Source of the DNA: CAYORM01 sp964406375
Lineage (GTDB): Bacteria; Pseudomonadota; Alphaproteobacteria; DSM-16000; Inquilinaceae
Length of the DNA: 14,135 nucleotides
Assembly (NCBI GenBank): GCA_964406375.1
Contig: CAYORM010000077.1
Span: forward strand, 1 to 14,135
Direction of reading: 5' to 3'
Positions 7,659-14,135 of this stretch are shown piece after piece. The first letter of the stretch is position 1; every line of letters begins with the position of its first letter. The notes under the pieces were generated by a model. The model saw only the letters and a program-made list of their open reading frames with translations. It searched no databases and was not told the DNA's origin. Both the position numbers and the translations under genes were made by a program.

Positions 7659-7715
7659 TGCGCAGGATATCTGCCGGGGAGACCGGATTGGCCTGCGCAA
7701 GGCCGGCATTCGGCC
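7659..7715 (+). terminator. Nested hairpin immediately after kup, plus a second small stem
   Basis: A perfect 8-bp inverted repeat, TGCGCAGG (7659-7666) and CCTGCGCA (7692-7699), begins on the base after the kup stop. It encloses an inner stem CCGG (7674-7677) with CCGG (7683-7686) around a GGAGA loop. A second stem, GGCCG (7701-7705) with CGGCC (7711-7715), follows directly. No T-run is present. This is probably the 3' end of the kup message, either a U-less terminator or a stabilising structure. Confidence 0.42.
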
Positions 7716-7805
7716 CGCCGATAGGCCCATGCCTAGGCGAGACTGCCCCCTTGGGCTAACGTGGCCGCCCTTTCGTCAGGCACGCCTTAGTCGGGACGTT
7801 CCATC

Positions 7806-9125
7806 ATGACTGCCACCGCCGCCGCCACCGCCGTCACCGCAGCCCTCGCCGCGGTCGAGACGCCGCCGGCCGATGTCGTGGCGGTGATGGATGCGCTAGG
7901 CCGCCGGGCCAAGGCCGCCGCCGCAGCGCTGGCGCTAACACCGTCCGCGACGCGCGATGCCGGCCTCCGCGCCGCCGCCGCCGCGATCCGCGCCGATGCC
8001 GCAGCGATCCTCGCCGCCAACGAGGCCGACATGGTGGCGGCGCGCGCCGCCGGCACCAGCGGCGCCTTCCTCGACCGGCTGGCGCTGGACACCAAGCGCA
8101 TCGAGGGGATCGCCGCCGGGCTCGAGGCGGTCGCCGAACTCCCCGATCCGCTCGGCACCGTGCTCGCCGACTGGACCCGGCCCAACGGCCTGCACATCCA
8201 GCGGGTGCGCGTCCCGCTCGGCGTCGTCGGCATCATCTATGAGAGCCGGCCGAATGTGACGGCCGATGCCGGCGGTCTCTGCGTCAAATCCGGCAATGCC
8301 TGCATCCTGCGCGGCGGCTCGGAAAGCTTCCACTCATCGCAGGCGATCGCCGCGGCCATGGCGCGCGGCTTCGCCGAGGCCGGGCTGCCGGCCGATGCGG
8401 TGCAGCTTGTGCCCACCCGCGATCGCGCGGCGGTCGGTGCGCTGCTGCGCATGGTCGACACCGTCGACGTCATCATCCCGCGCGGCGGCAAGTCGCTGAC
8501 CAAGCGCGTCGCGGAGGAGAGCCGCGTCCCCGTGCTCTGGCATCTCGACGGGATCTGCCACGTCTATCTGCATGCGGCGGCCGATCCCGAGATCGCGCGG
8601 CGCGTCACCTTCAATGCCAAGATGCGGCGTACCGGGATCTGCGGCGCCGCTGAGACGCTGCTGGTCGACCGTGCCGTCGCCGCCACGCTGCTGCCGCCGA
8701 TCCTCGACGAGCTGGCAAAGGCCGGCTGCGAGTTGCGCGGCGATACCGAGGTGCAGCGGCTCGACCCCCGGGTGGTGCCGGCGACGGAGGCGGACTGGGA
8801 TACCGAGTATCTCGACGCGATCCTGGCAATCCGGACGGTCGACGGCCTCGATGCGGCGATCGAGCACGTCAACCGGCATGGCAGTCACCACACCGACGCG
8901 ATCGTCACCGCTGACGAGGCAGCGGCCGAGGCGTTCCTGCGCCGGGTCGACAGCGGCATCGTGCTGGTCAACGCCTCGACGCAGTTCGCCGATGGCGGGG
9001 AGTTCGGCATGGGGGCCGAGATCGGCATCTCCACCGGCAAGCTGCATGCCCGCGGCCCGGTCGGGGCGGAGCAGTTGACGAGCTACAAGTATCTCGTCCG
9101 CGGCGCCGGCCAGACCCGGCCGTGA
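7806..9125 (+). CDS. proA: Gamma-glutamyl phosphate reductase
   Basis: ProA reduces gamma-glutamyl phosphate to glutamate-5-semialdehyde with NADPH, the second step of proline synthesis in the cytoplasm. The 439-residue protein has the aldehyde-dehydrogenase-like fold. VPLGVVGIIYESRPNVT (136-152) lines the cofactor pocket, KSGNACILRGGSE (161-173) follows, and the catalytic cysteine is C279 in NAKMRRTGICGAAETLLVD (270-288). PRGGKSL (225-231) and the late GMGAEIGISTGKLHARGPVG block are also family marks. Compared with E. coli ProA (417) it has about 25 extra, very alanine-rich N-terminal residues. The ATG at 7806 lacks a clear Shine-Dalgarno sequence, so the true start may be later. proB, often just upstream in alphaproteobacteria, is absent here; kup occupies that place. 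nadD follows after 57 bases. Confidence 0.95.
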   Translation: MTATAAATAVTAALAAVETPPADVVAVMDALGRRAKAAAAALALTPSATRDAGLRAAAAAIRADAAAILAANEADMVAARAAGTSGAFLDRLALDTKRIEGIAAGLEAVAELPDPLGTVLADWTRPNGLHIQRVRVPLGVVGIIYESRPNVTADAGGLCVKSGNACILRGGSESFHSSQAIAAAMARGFAEAGLPADAVQLVPTRDRAAVGALLRMVDTVDVIIPRGGKSLTKRVAEESRVPVLWHLDGICHVYLHAAADPEIARRVTFNAKMRRTGICGAAETLLVDRAVAATLLPPILDELAKAGCELRGDTEVQRLDPRVVPATEADWDTEYLDAILAIRTVDGLDAAIEHVNRHGSHHTDAIVTADEAAAEAFLRRVDSGIVLVNASTQFADGGEFGMGAEIGISTGKLHARGPVGAEQLTSYKYLVRGAGQTRP

Positions 9126-9182
9126 CCGCCCTGCCCGTGACCGCCGCCGGCGCCATCGCCCGCTGAGCCGGCCGCGCACCGC

Positions 9183-9833
9183 ATGGCGCTGTGCCCGCCG
9201 ACCCCCTATGCGCGCCGGCTCTGGGCGGGCCGCCGCGTCGGCCTGCTGGGCGGCTCGTTCAACCCGGCGCATGAGGGCCACCGGCATGTGTCGCTCGCCT
9301 TCATGGCGCGACTGCGGCTCGACGCCGTCTGGTGGCTCGTCTCGCCGCAGAACCCGCTGAAGCCGACGGACGGCATGGCGCCGGCCCCTGATCGCCTCGC
9401 CTCCGCCTGGCGCGCCGCCGCCGGCCATCCGCGCATCGTGCCGACCGATCTCGAGAGCCGGCTCGGCAGCCGCTACACCGCCGACACGCTGGCCCTGCTC
9501 GCCGCCCGTTTCCCCGATACCCGCTTTGTCTGGCTGATGGGTGCCGACAATCTGATCCAGATCGCACGCTGGAACGGCTGGACCCGGATCCTCGAATCGG
9601 TGCCGGTTGCGGTGCATGGTCGCGCTCCCTATTCTCTGAGGGCGGTGCAGGGGACGGCGGCCATCCGCTACCGGACCGCCCGCATCGCCGCCGCCCGCGC
9701 CGCGGCGCTGCCCGATGCGCCGCCGCCGGCCTGGACGCTGATCCTGGGCCGCGGCCACCCCGCTTCGGCGACGGCGCTGAGACGCCGCGGTATCACCATC
9801 GACCGGCCGCAGACCGGCCGCTCCGGGAGGTAA
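9183..9833 (+). CDS. nadD: Nicotinate-nucleotide adenylyltransferase
   Basis: NadD joins nicotinate mononucleotide and ATP to make deamido-NAD+, the central step of NAD synthesis in the cytoplasm. The 216-residue protein shows the nucleotidyltransferase signature GGSFNPAHEGH (23-33, the GxFxPxHxGH motif), SPQNPLKP (54-61), the SRYTADTL substrate loop (96-103), WLMGADNL (117-124) and a C-terminal ASATALR (194-200). This last stands where most members have SST-x-(I/L)-R, so the second serine of that ATP-binding motif is replaced by alanine. No convincing Shine-Dalgarno sequence precedes the ATG, and the first 17 residues are not conserved, so the start is uncertain. Its stop codon TAA (9831-9833) directly follows the GGGAGG that seems to serve rsfS, suggesting coupled translation. 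Confidence 0.94.
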   Translation: MALCPPTPYARRLWAGRRVGLLGGSFNPAHEGHRHVSLAFMARLRLDAVWWLVSPQNPLKPTDGMAPAPDRLASAWRAAAGHPRIVPTDLESRLGSRYTADTLALLAARFPDTRFVWLMGADNLIQIARWNGWTRILESVPVAVHGRAPYSLRAVQGTAAIRYRTARIAAARAAALPDAPPPAWTLILGRGHPASATALRRRGITIDRPQTGRSGR

Positions 9834-9842
9834 GAAGCCATC
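9825..9842 (+). promoter_or_regulatory. Strong Shine-Dalgarno sequence followed by an in-frame ATC, possible rsfS start
   Basis: GGGAGG at 9825-9830 is an excellent ribosome-binding site at the end of nadD. Nine bases after it, at ideal distance, stands ATC (9840-9842) in the rsfS frame, five codons before the first in-frame GTG at 9855. The GTG is 24 bases from the same site, which is too far. ATC may be a rare non-AUG start, or an ATG altered by mutation or sequencing error. Confidence 0.45.
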
Positions 9843-9854
9843 GCCCGCAACCCC

Positions 9855-10274
9855 GTGCCGGCCGCCGATGCGGCCACCCTGGCCGCCCCGCTCGACACGC
9901 TGCCCGAGCCGGTGCAGCCGCTGATGCGCGCCGCCCTCGCCTCGCTCGACGACGACAAGGCCGAGGACATCGTCACCATCGACCTCGCCGGCCGCTCGTC
10001 GATCGCCGATGCGATGATCATCGCGACCGGGCGGTCCAGCCGGCAGGTCGCGGCGATGGCGGAGCATCTCGCCGAGCGGCTCGCCCCCCATGCCGGCGGC
10101 CGCATCGAGACCGAGGGGCTGCCGCAGGCCGATTGGGTGCTGATCGACGCCGGCGACGTGATCATCCACCTCTTCCGCCCCGAGGTCCGCGCCTTCTACC
10201 AGCTCGAGAAGATGTGGGCCGAGGACCCGGCGGCGCTGCGCCCGTCCACCGCCCCCGCGATGCCGCCCGGCTGA
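9855..10274 (+). CDS. rsfS: Ribosomal silencing factor RsfS (Iojap family)
   Basis: RsfS binds ribosomal protein uL14 on the large subunit and blocks subunit joining, lowering translation in poor nutrient conditions. From the GTG at 9855 the protein has 139 residues. The conserved core runs from LDDDKAEDIVTIDLAGRSSIADAMIIATGRSSRQV (31-65) through the ADWVLIDAGDVIIHLF segment (92-107) to RAFYQLEKMW (112-121). Those blocks match the family closely. About 25 residues at the N-terminus and 18 proline/alanine-rich residues at the C-terminus are lineage-specific. The start is unclear: candidates are ATC at 9840 (best spacing to GGGAGG), GTG at 9855 and GTG at 9912. rlmH begins four bases after the stop, so the two should be co-translated. 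Confidence 0.92.
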   Translation: MPAADAATLAAPLDTLPEPVQPLMRAALASLDDDKAEDIVTIDLAGRSSIADAMIIATGRSSRQVAAMAEHLAERLAPHAGGRIETEGLPQADWVLIDAGDVIIHLFRPEVRAFYQLEKMWAEDPAALRPSTAPAMPPG

Positions 10275-10278
10275 GGGG

Positions 10279-10728
10279 ATGCGGGTCACCGTCGCGGCCG
10301 TCGGCCGGCTGAAGCCGGGGCCGGTCCGCGACCTCGTCACCCTCTATGTGAAGCGGCTGGCCTGGCCGATCGCCTTCCGCGAGGTCGAGGCGCGCGGCAG
10401 CCGGGCCGACCGCGAGGCCGAGGCGGCGCTGCTGCTCGCGACCCTGCCCGCCGGCTGCGTCGTGATCGCACTGGACGAGCGTGGCGAGGACCTGCCGAGC
10501 GAGGCGATCGCCCGCCGCATCGGCGCCTGGCGCGATGACGGCCGGTCCGAGCTCGCCTTCCTCATCGGCGGTGCGGACGGCCATGGCGAGGCGGTGCGCG
10601 CGCGCGCCGACCTGCTGCTCGCCTTCGGCCGTGCCACTTGGCCGCACATGCTGGTGCGCGCCATGCTGGTCGAGCAGATCTACCGCGCCCAGACGATCCT
10701 CACCGGCCATCCCTACCACCGGAGCTGA
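10279..10728 (+). CDS. rlmH: 23S rRNA (pseudouridine-1915 N3)-methyltransferase RlmH
   Basis: RlmH methylates N3 of pseudouridine 1915 in helix 69 of 23S rRNA on assembled 70S ribosomes, using S-adenosylmethionine. The 149-residue protein has the SPOUT knot marks: ALDERGEDLPSEAIA (64-78), FLIGGADG (94-101) for cofactor binding, and the highly conserved C-terminus WPHMLVRAMLVEQIYRAQTILTGHPYHR (121-148). E. coli RlmH has 155 residues, so it is full length. The ATG at 10279 follows GAGGGG (10273-10278), which overlaps the rsfS stop, indicating coupling to rsfS. rsfS-rlmH adjacency is common in bacteria and links two ribosome-related functions. Confidence 0.95.
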   Translation: MRVTVAAVGRLKPGPVRDLVTLYVKRLAWPIAFREVEARGSRADREAEAALLLATLPAGCVVIALDERGEDLPSEAIARRIGAWRDDGRSELAFLIGGADGHGEAVRARADLLLAFGRATWPHMLVRAMLVEQIYRAQTILTGHPYHRS

Positions 10729-10754
10729 GGCGCAGCGGACAGGCCCGCGCCACC

Positions 10755-10782
10755 TGGACAGGCCGCCCCGGACATCCCTAAT
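10755..10782 (+). promoter_or_regulatory. Candidate sigma-70-like promoter for gpmI
   Basis: TGGACA (10755-10760, five of six matches to TTGACA) is separated by 16 bases from CCTAAT (10777-10782, four of six matches to TATAAT). It lies 32 bases before the gpmI ATG, in the 86-base gap after rlmH. The element GGACA occurs three times in this gap (10737, 10756, 10770), the first two within GGACAGGCC. Hexamer matching alone is weak evidence in GC-rich DNA. Confidence 0.33.
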
Positions 10783-10814
10783 TAGACGCCCCCCTTGCCG
10801 ATGAAGCCCCTGCC

Positions 10815-12410
10815 ATGACTGCGACCCCCAGCGCGTCCGAGACCGAAATGTCCGAGGCCAAGGCGTCCGACCGGCGGTCCGCGGCCCCGCGGCCGGTGGT
10901 GCTGTGCGTCCTCGATGGCTGGGGCTGGCGCGACGAGAGCACCGACAATGCCGTCCGGCTGGCCCGGACGCCGAATTTCGACCGGCTGTGGGAGACCCGC
11001 CCGCGCGCCTTCCTCGAGGCGAGCGAGGAGGCGGTCGGCCTGCCGCGCGGCCAGATCGGCAATTCCGAGGTCGGCCACATGAATCTCGGCGCCGGCCGGG
11101 TGGTGTTCCAGGATCTGCAGAAGATCTTCAACGCCATCGCCGACGGCTCTCTGGCCAACGCGCCGGCGCTGCGCCGCCATATCGAGGCGCTGAAGGCGTC
11201 GGGCGGCACCTGCCACCTCCTCGGCCTCATGTCACCGGGCGGCGTGCACGCCCATCAGGATCATATGGTGGCGCTCGCGCGGATCGTCTCGGCCGCCGGT
11301 GTGCCAGTCACCTTCCATGCCTTCACCGACGGGCGCGACACGCCGCCGCGCGAGGCCGCGACCTATCTGGCGGCGGTCGAGGCCGCGCTGGACGGGCTCG
11401 CCGGCGTCCGCATCGTCACCCTCAGCGGCCGCTATTTCGCGATGGACCGCGACAAGCGCTGGGAGCGCGTCGAGAAGGCCTGGCGGGTCGTCGCCGAGGC
11501 CGCCGGCCCGCGGACCGACACGCCGGCCGAGGCGCTGGCCGCCGCCTATGCCGCCGATATCGGCGATGAGTTCGTCGAGCCGACGGTGGTCGACCCGGCC
11601 TATACCGGCATGAAGGACGGCGACGGCATCCTGTTCGCCAATTTCCGCGCCGACCGGGCGCGCGAGATCCTGACCGTGCTGCTCGACCCCGATTTCGACG
11701 CCTTCCCCCACCGGCGCATCGCCTTCGCCGATGCCTGCGGCATGGTGGAGTATTCCGAGCGGCTCGACGCGCGGATGTCGGCGATCTTCCCGCCGAAATC
11801 GATCGAGAACGGGCTCGGCCAGGTGGTGGCCGAGGCCGGGCTGAAGCAGCTCCGCATCGCCGAGACCGAGAAGTACCCGCACGTCACCTTCTTCTTCAAT
11901 GGCGGCGAGGAGCGTCTCTTCCCCGGCGAGGACCGCATCCTCGTCCCCTCGCCCAAGGTGGCGACCTACGACCTGCAGCCGGAGATGTCGGCACCCGAGG
12001 TCTGTGACCGGCTGGTCGCGGCGATCGATGGCGGCAGCTACGATTTCATCGTCGTCAACTTCGCCAATCCCGACATGGTCGGCCATACCGGCAGCCTGCC
12101 GGCGGCGATCACCGCCTGCGAGACGGTGGATGCCTGCCTCGGCCGCGTCGAGGCCGCGGTGCTGCGCCAGGGCGGCGCGATGCTGGCGACCGCCGATCAC
12201 GGCAATTGCGAGACGATGCGCGACCCGGAGACGGGTCAGCCGCACACCGCCCATACGCTGAACCGGGTGCCGATCATCCTGATCGGCGGACCGGACGGCG
12301 CGGTGCTGCATGACGGCAAGCTCGCCGATGTCGCGCCGACGCTGCTCGCCCTGATGGGCCTGCCGCAGCCGGCCGAGATGACCGGCCGAACCCTGCTCGG
12401 AGCCGGCTGA
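10815..12410 (+). CDS. gpmI: Cofactor-independent phosphoglycerate mutase (iPGM)
   Basis: iPGM interconverts 3- and 2-phosphoglycerate in glycolysis and gluconeogenesis through a phosphoserine and two Mn2+ ions. The 531-residue protein belongs to the alkaline-phosphatase superfamily. D34 (VLDGWG) and the nucleophile S84 (GNSEVGHMN, 82-90) start the metal site. D420 and H424 (NPDMVGH), D461 and H462 (TADHGN) and H480 (HTAHT) complete it, in the same order and spacing as in the Bacillus enzyme. HAHQDH (145-150) and TDGRDTPP (171-178) bind the substrate phosphate in the transferase domain. The N-terminal 25 residues are extra compared with short relatives. ATG codons at 10815 and 10848 are both possible starts and neither has a strong Shine-Dalgarno sequence. 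A glycosyltransferase gene follows after 21 bases. Confidence 0.96.
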   Translation: MTATPSASETEMSEAKASDRRSAAPRPVVLCVLDGWGWRDESTDNAVRLARTPNFDRLWETRPRAFLEASEEAVGLPRGQIGNSEVGHMNLGAGRVVFQDLQKIFNAIADGSLANAPALRRHIEALKASGGTCHLLGLMSPGGVHAHQDHMVALARIVSAAGVPVTFHAFTDGRDTPPREAATYLAAVEAALDGLAGVRIVTLSGRYFAMDRDKRWERVEKAWRVVAEAAGPRTDTPAEALAAAYAADIGDEFVEPTVVDPAYTGMKDGDGILFANFRADRAREILTVLLDPDFDAFPHRRIAFADACGMVEYSERLDARMSAIFPPKSIENGLGQVVAEAGLKQLRIAETEKYPHVTFFFNGGEERLFPGEDRILVPSPKVATYDLQPEMSAPEVCDRLVAAIDGGSYDFIVVNFANPDMVGHTGSLPAAITACETVDACLGRVEAAVLRQGGAMLATADHGNCETMRDPETGQPHTAHTLNRVPIILIGGPDGAVLHDGKLADVAPTLLALMGLPQPAEMTGRTLLGAG

Positions 12411-12431
12411 GGCGGCCAAGGGCCGATCATC

Positions 12432-13370
12432 ATGGCCTCGGTCTTCTCCTTATGGGTTGGCGGTCCGCTCAGCCCATACGAGGTGTTGTCGCTGCGGTCC
12501 TTCCTGCAGCACGGCCATGCCTTCACCCTCTACAGCTATGACCGGCGGCTGCGCGTACCCGCCGGGGTCGAGCTGCGTGACGCCGCCGAGATCCTGCCGC
12601 GGCACCGTCTCCATCGCGACGGCCGGGGGGCCTGGGCGGGTTTTGCCGACCTGTTCCGCTACGCCGCGCTGGCGCGGCATGGCGGCATCTGGGTCGATTG
12701 CGACATTGTCTGCCTGTCGCCCGACTGGCCGGCCGCGCTGCCGCTGACCGCCTGGCAGGACGAGCGGAAGCTGTGCATCGCGGTGCTCGGGCTCGAAGCC
12801 GGCTCGCCGATCGCCCGGGATCTCTTCGCGGAGGCGGCGGCGATCGACGGCCGGCGCATGGCCTGGAGCGGGCGCGGCGCACCGCTCGTCGCGCGGCAGC
12901 TCGCGCGCCATGGCGCCCCCCCATCCCTTCCGGCCGAGCGCTTCTTTCCAGTCGGGCCGGGCGCAGTCGACCGGCTGTTCGTCCCGGACGAGGCGGCGGC
13001 ACTGACGGCGGAGACGGCGTCGAGCCTCGGTTTGCATTTCTGGAACGAGCGGCTGCGCCGCGCCGGCTTCGACAAGCGGTGGGCGCCGCCGGCCGGTTCC
13101 TTCATGGACGGGTTGTTCCGTCGCTATTGCCCCGAATGCACGGGCAACCCGCGCTATGTGCTGCATGATCTGCGACGGATGGGCGCCGTCTCATCGCGCC
13201 TGTGGCGTTTCGTTCGACGGCGCGTGCACAAGCGGGCCGGCGCCTGGCTGCCGACCGGCGGGACCGTCTTCTTCGAGAAGAGCCCCTATCTGCTGCGTCC
13301 GGCGCGGCCGGGCCGTCACCGGGCGGACGGGGCCGTGATAGGGCGTCCCCCGGGTCGCGTGAGCGGCTGA
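12432..13370 (+). CDS. DXD-motif glycosyltransferase (Gly_transf_sug type)
   Basis: The 312-residue protein resembles the small glycosyltransferases grouped as 'sugar-binding region containing DXD motif', used in capsule or lipopolysaccharide synthesis. Visible marks are a short N-terminal strand and LWVGGPLSPYEVLSLRSFLQHGHAFTLYSYD (7-37), the FADLFRYAALARHGGIWVDCD block (71-91) with the metal/nucleotide-sugar DXD as D89-C90-D91, and LGLHFWNE, where a histidine and tryptophan often sit near the active site. No signal peptide or membrane helix is seen, so it is probably cytoplasmic, acting at the inner face of the membrane. The C-terminal 60 residues are rich in arginine and proline and are not recognisably conserved. 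It starts 21 bases after gpmI without a strong ribosome-binding site. Donor and acceptor sugars are unknown. Confidence 0.83.
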   Translation: MASVFSLWVGGPLSPYEVLSLRSFLQHGHAFTLYSYDRRLRVPAGVELRDAAEILPRHRLHRDGRGAWAGFADLFRYAALARHGGIWVDCDIVCLSPDWPAALPLTAWQDERKLCIAVLGLEAGSPIARDLFAEAAAIDGRRMAWSGRGAPLVARQLARHGAPPSLPAERFFPVGPGAVDRLFVPDEAAALTAETASSLGLHFWNERLRRAGFDKRWAPPAGSFMDGLFRRYCPECTGNPRYVLHDLRRMGAVSSRLWRFVRRRVHKRAGAWLPTGGTVFFEKSPYLLRPARPGRHRADGAVIGRPPGRVSG

Positions 13371-13396
13371 ATCGCGGGGCGGTGGGAGAGGACGGC

Positions 13397-14135
13397 GTGG
13401 AGATCGATGTCTGCATCATCGCCGGGCGGCGGCCGGAGCTGCTGCAACAGACCATCGAGAGCTTCCGCGCGCGGCTGTTCGACCATTTCACCGTGGCGCG
13501 GCTGCTGGTGAACATCGACCCCGTGTTCGGCGGCCCGGCAGAGGAACGCGCCTGTGTCGAGATCCTCCGCGCCTTCCGCCCGGACGTGTCGATCACGACG
13601 CCGGCCGCGGCGAATTTCTGCCGCGCCGTCGCCGGCACCTGGGCGCGCAGTGGCGCCCGCTACCTCCTCCATCTCGAGGATGACTGGCTGATCAACGAGC
13701 CCTTCGGCCCGGCCGATCTGGAGGCCGGCTTCCGCGACCCGCGGGTCCGCCAGCTCTCCTTCCTCGCGCGCGAGCGCGGCTGGCGCGATACCCATGGCGA
13801 TGGCTGCGACTGGCGCCGACGGCGGGTCCGGCTGTTCGGGCTGCGCCTGCCCTTCACCCGCAGCATCCCGCGCTTCACCACCTCGCCCTCCTTCATCGAG
13901 GGTGATTTCGCCCGCGCCGCGGCGGCGTTGCTCGACGACCGCTACGACCCGGAGAAGCAGTTCTCGATCGGCGTGAACCCGCCCCTCGAACGCCTCGCCC
14001 GCCGCCATCTCAACCGGATCGTCTCGGGCCGGGAGGGCTTCCTCATCACCGACACCGGCCGCGACTGGCGCGCCGCACGGGGGATCGAGAAGCAGACACG
14101 CGACGGCAAGGTGATCTGGACGGGGTTGGAGGGGG
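13397..14135 (+). CDS. GT2-like glycosyltransferase, 3' end outside window, GTG start
   Basis: An open frame of 246 codons runs from GTG at 13397 to the window edge without a stop. GGGAGAGG at 13384-13391 is well placed five bases before it; an in-frame GTG at 13382 is a less likely start. The N-terminus VEIDVCIIAGRRPELLQQTIESF is a classic Rossmann-like opening of GT-A-fold transferases. YLLHLEDDWLIN (89-100) carries the acidic metal-binding E94-D95-D96 and the tryptophan often found after it. Downstream, FTTSPSFIEGDFARAA (about 168-183) looks like the acceptor-side segment. It differs from the preceding transferase in fold signature, so the two are not a tandem duplication. The 26-base spacing suggests a joint transcript for surface glycan assembly. 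Specificity is unknown. Confidence 0.78.
   Translation, partial: MEIDVCIIAGRRPELLQQTIESFRARLFDHFTVARLLVNIDPVFGGPAEERACVEILRAFRPDVSITTPAAANFCRAVAGTWARSGARYLLHLEDDWLINEPFGPADLEAGFRDPRVRQLSFLARERGWRDTHGDGCDWRRRRVRLFGLRLPFTRSIPRFTTSPSFIEGDFARAAAALLDDRYDPEKQFSIGVNPPLERLARRHLNRIVSGREGFLITDTGRDWRAARGIEKQTRDGKVIWTGLEG

Noticed and set aside
7722..7738. Small stem TAGGC/GCCTA and palindrome GCCTAGGC before proA
   Set aside because: Five base pairs with a four-base loop is too little to support an operator or terminator without comparison.
9122..9166. Mini open frame of 14 codons overlapping the proA stop (GTGA), holding a GTGACCGCC direct repeat at 9122 and 9137
   Set aside because: It is too short and has no ribosome-binding site; the repeat is nine bases in GC-rich DNA. 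A leader peptide for nadD is possible but unsupported.
8334..10340. Long 668-codon - strand frame opposite proA, nadD and rsfS
   Set aside because: It spans three well-supported + strand genes. Its composition (R, G, A, H, D repeats) and lack of domains mark it as a GC-driven shadow.
11232..12419. 395-codon - strand frame opposite gpmI
   Set aside because: It is exactly antisense to the conserved gpmI coding region and has no family resemblance.
12414..12424. GGCC-AAG-GGCC stem between gpmI and the first glycosyltransferase
   Set aside because: It has only four pairs, is likely chance, and the genes are 21 bases apart.
1..14135. CRISPR arrays, tRNA/rRNA genes, insertion sequences, attachment sites or toxin-antitoxin pairs
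   Set aside because: No repeat-spacer pattern, tRNA-like cloverleaf, transposase or paired small toxin/antitoxin gene was seen by eye.

Overview
The window is GC-rich with strong G/C preference at third codon positions. It carries typical alphaproteobacterial gene neighbourhoods, notably proA-nadD-rsfS-rlmH-gpmI in one direction. I read it as a chromosomal segment of a high-GC alphaproteobacterium, possibly Rhodospirillales-like. The genus cannot be set from the sequence alone. All thirteen supported protein genes are on the + strand. I see no RNA genes, insertion sequences, CRISPR arrays or phage genes, and no gene-free stretch longer than 300 bases.

Left part (1-5061), carbon uptake and use. 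The window opens inside the 3' end of acetyl-CoA synthetase (acs). Twenty-seven bases later comes a full-length sugar-acid dehydratase of the IlvD/Edd family that looks most like D-xylonate dehydratase. A 191-bp gap with two strong hairpins and an AT-rich patch follows. Then comes a complete three-gene sugar ABC importer of the CUT2 class: a single-domain ATPase, a permease and a periplasmic binding protein. It ends at a terminator with a T-run. The simplest reading is pentose or sugar-acid catabolism, with the importer supplying sugar, the dehydratase acting on the aldonate and Acs handling acetate. The other enzymes of such a pathway are not in the window.

Middle part (5204-7658), envelope. 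A small predicted lipoprotein of unknown role is followed by a Kup-type potassium transporter. Both are followed by GC-rich hairpins with no U-tract.

Right-centre part (7806-12410), housekeeping. This is proline synthesis (proA), NAD synthesis (nadD), ribosome silencing (rsfS), 23S rRNA methylation (rlmH) and glycolysis (gpmI). rsfS has no well-placed ATG/GTG start, but an in-frame ATC lies at ideal distance from a strong Shine-Dalgarno sequence.

Right edge (12432-14135), surface polysaccharide. Two closely spaced genes encode different kinds of glycosyltransferase. The second runs off the window and uses a GTG start.

I do not see a clearly novel biological system. The points most worth a second look are the dehydratase/importer pairing, the rsfS start, the repeated use of U-less hairpins at gene ends, the lipoprotein and the glycosyltransferase pair.
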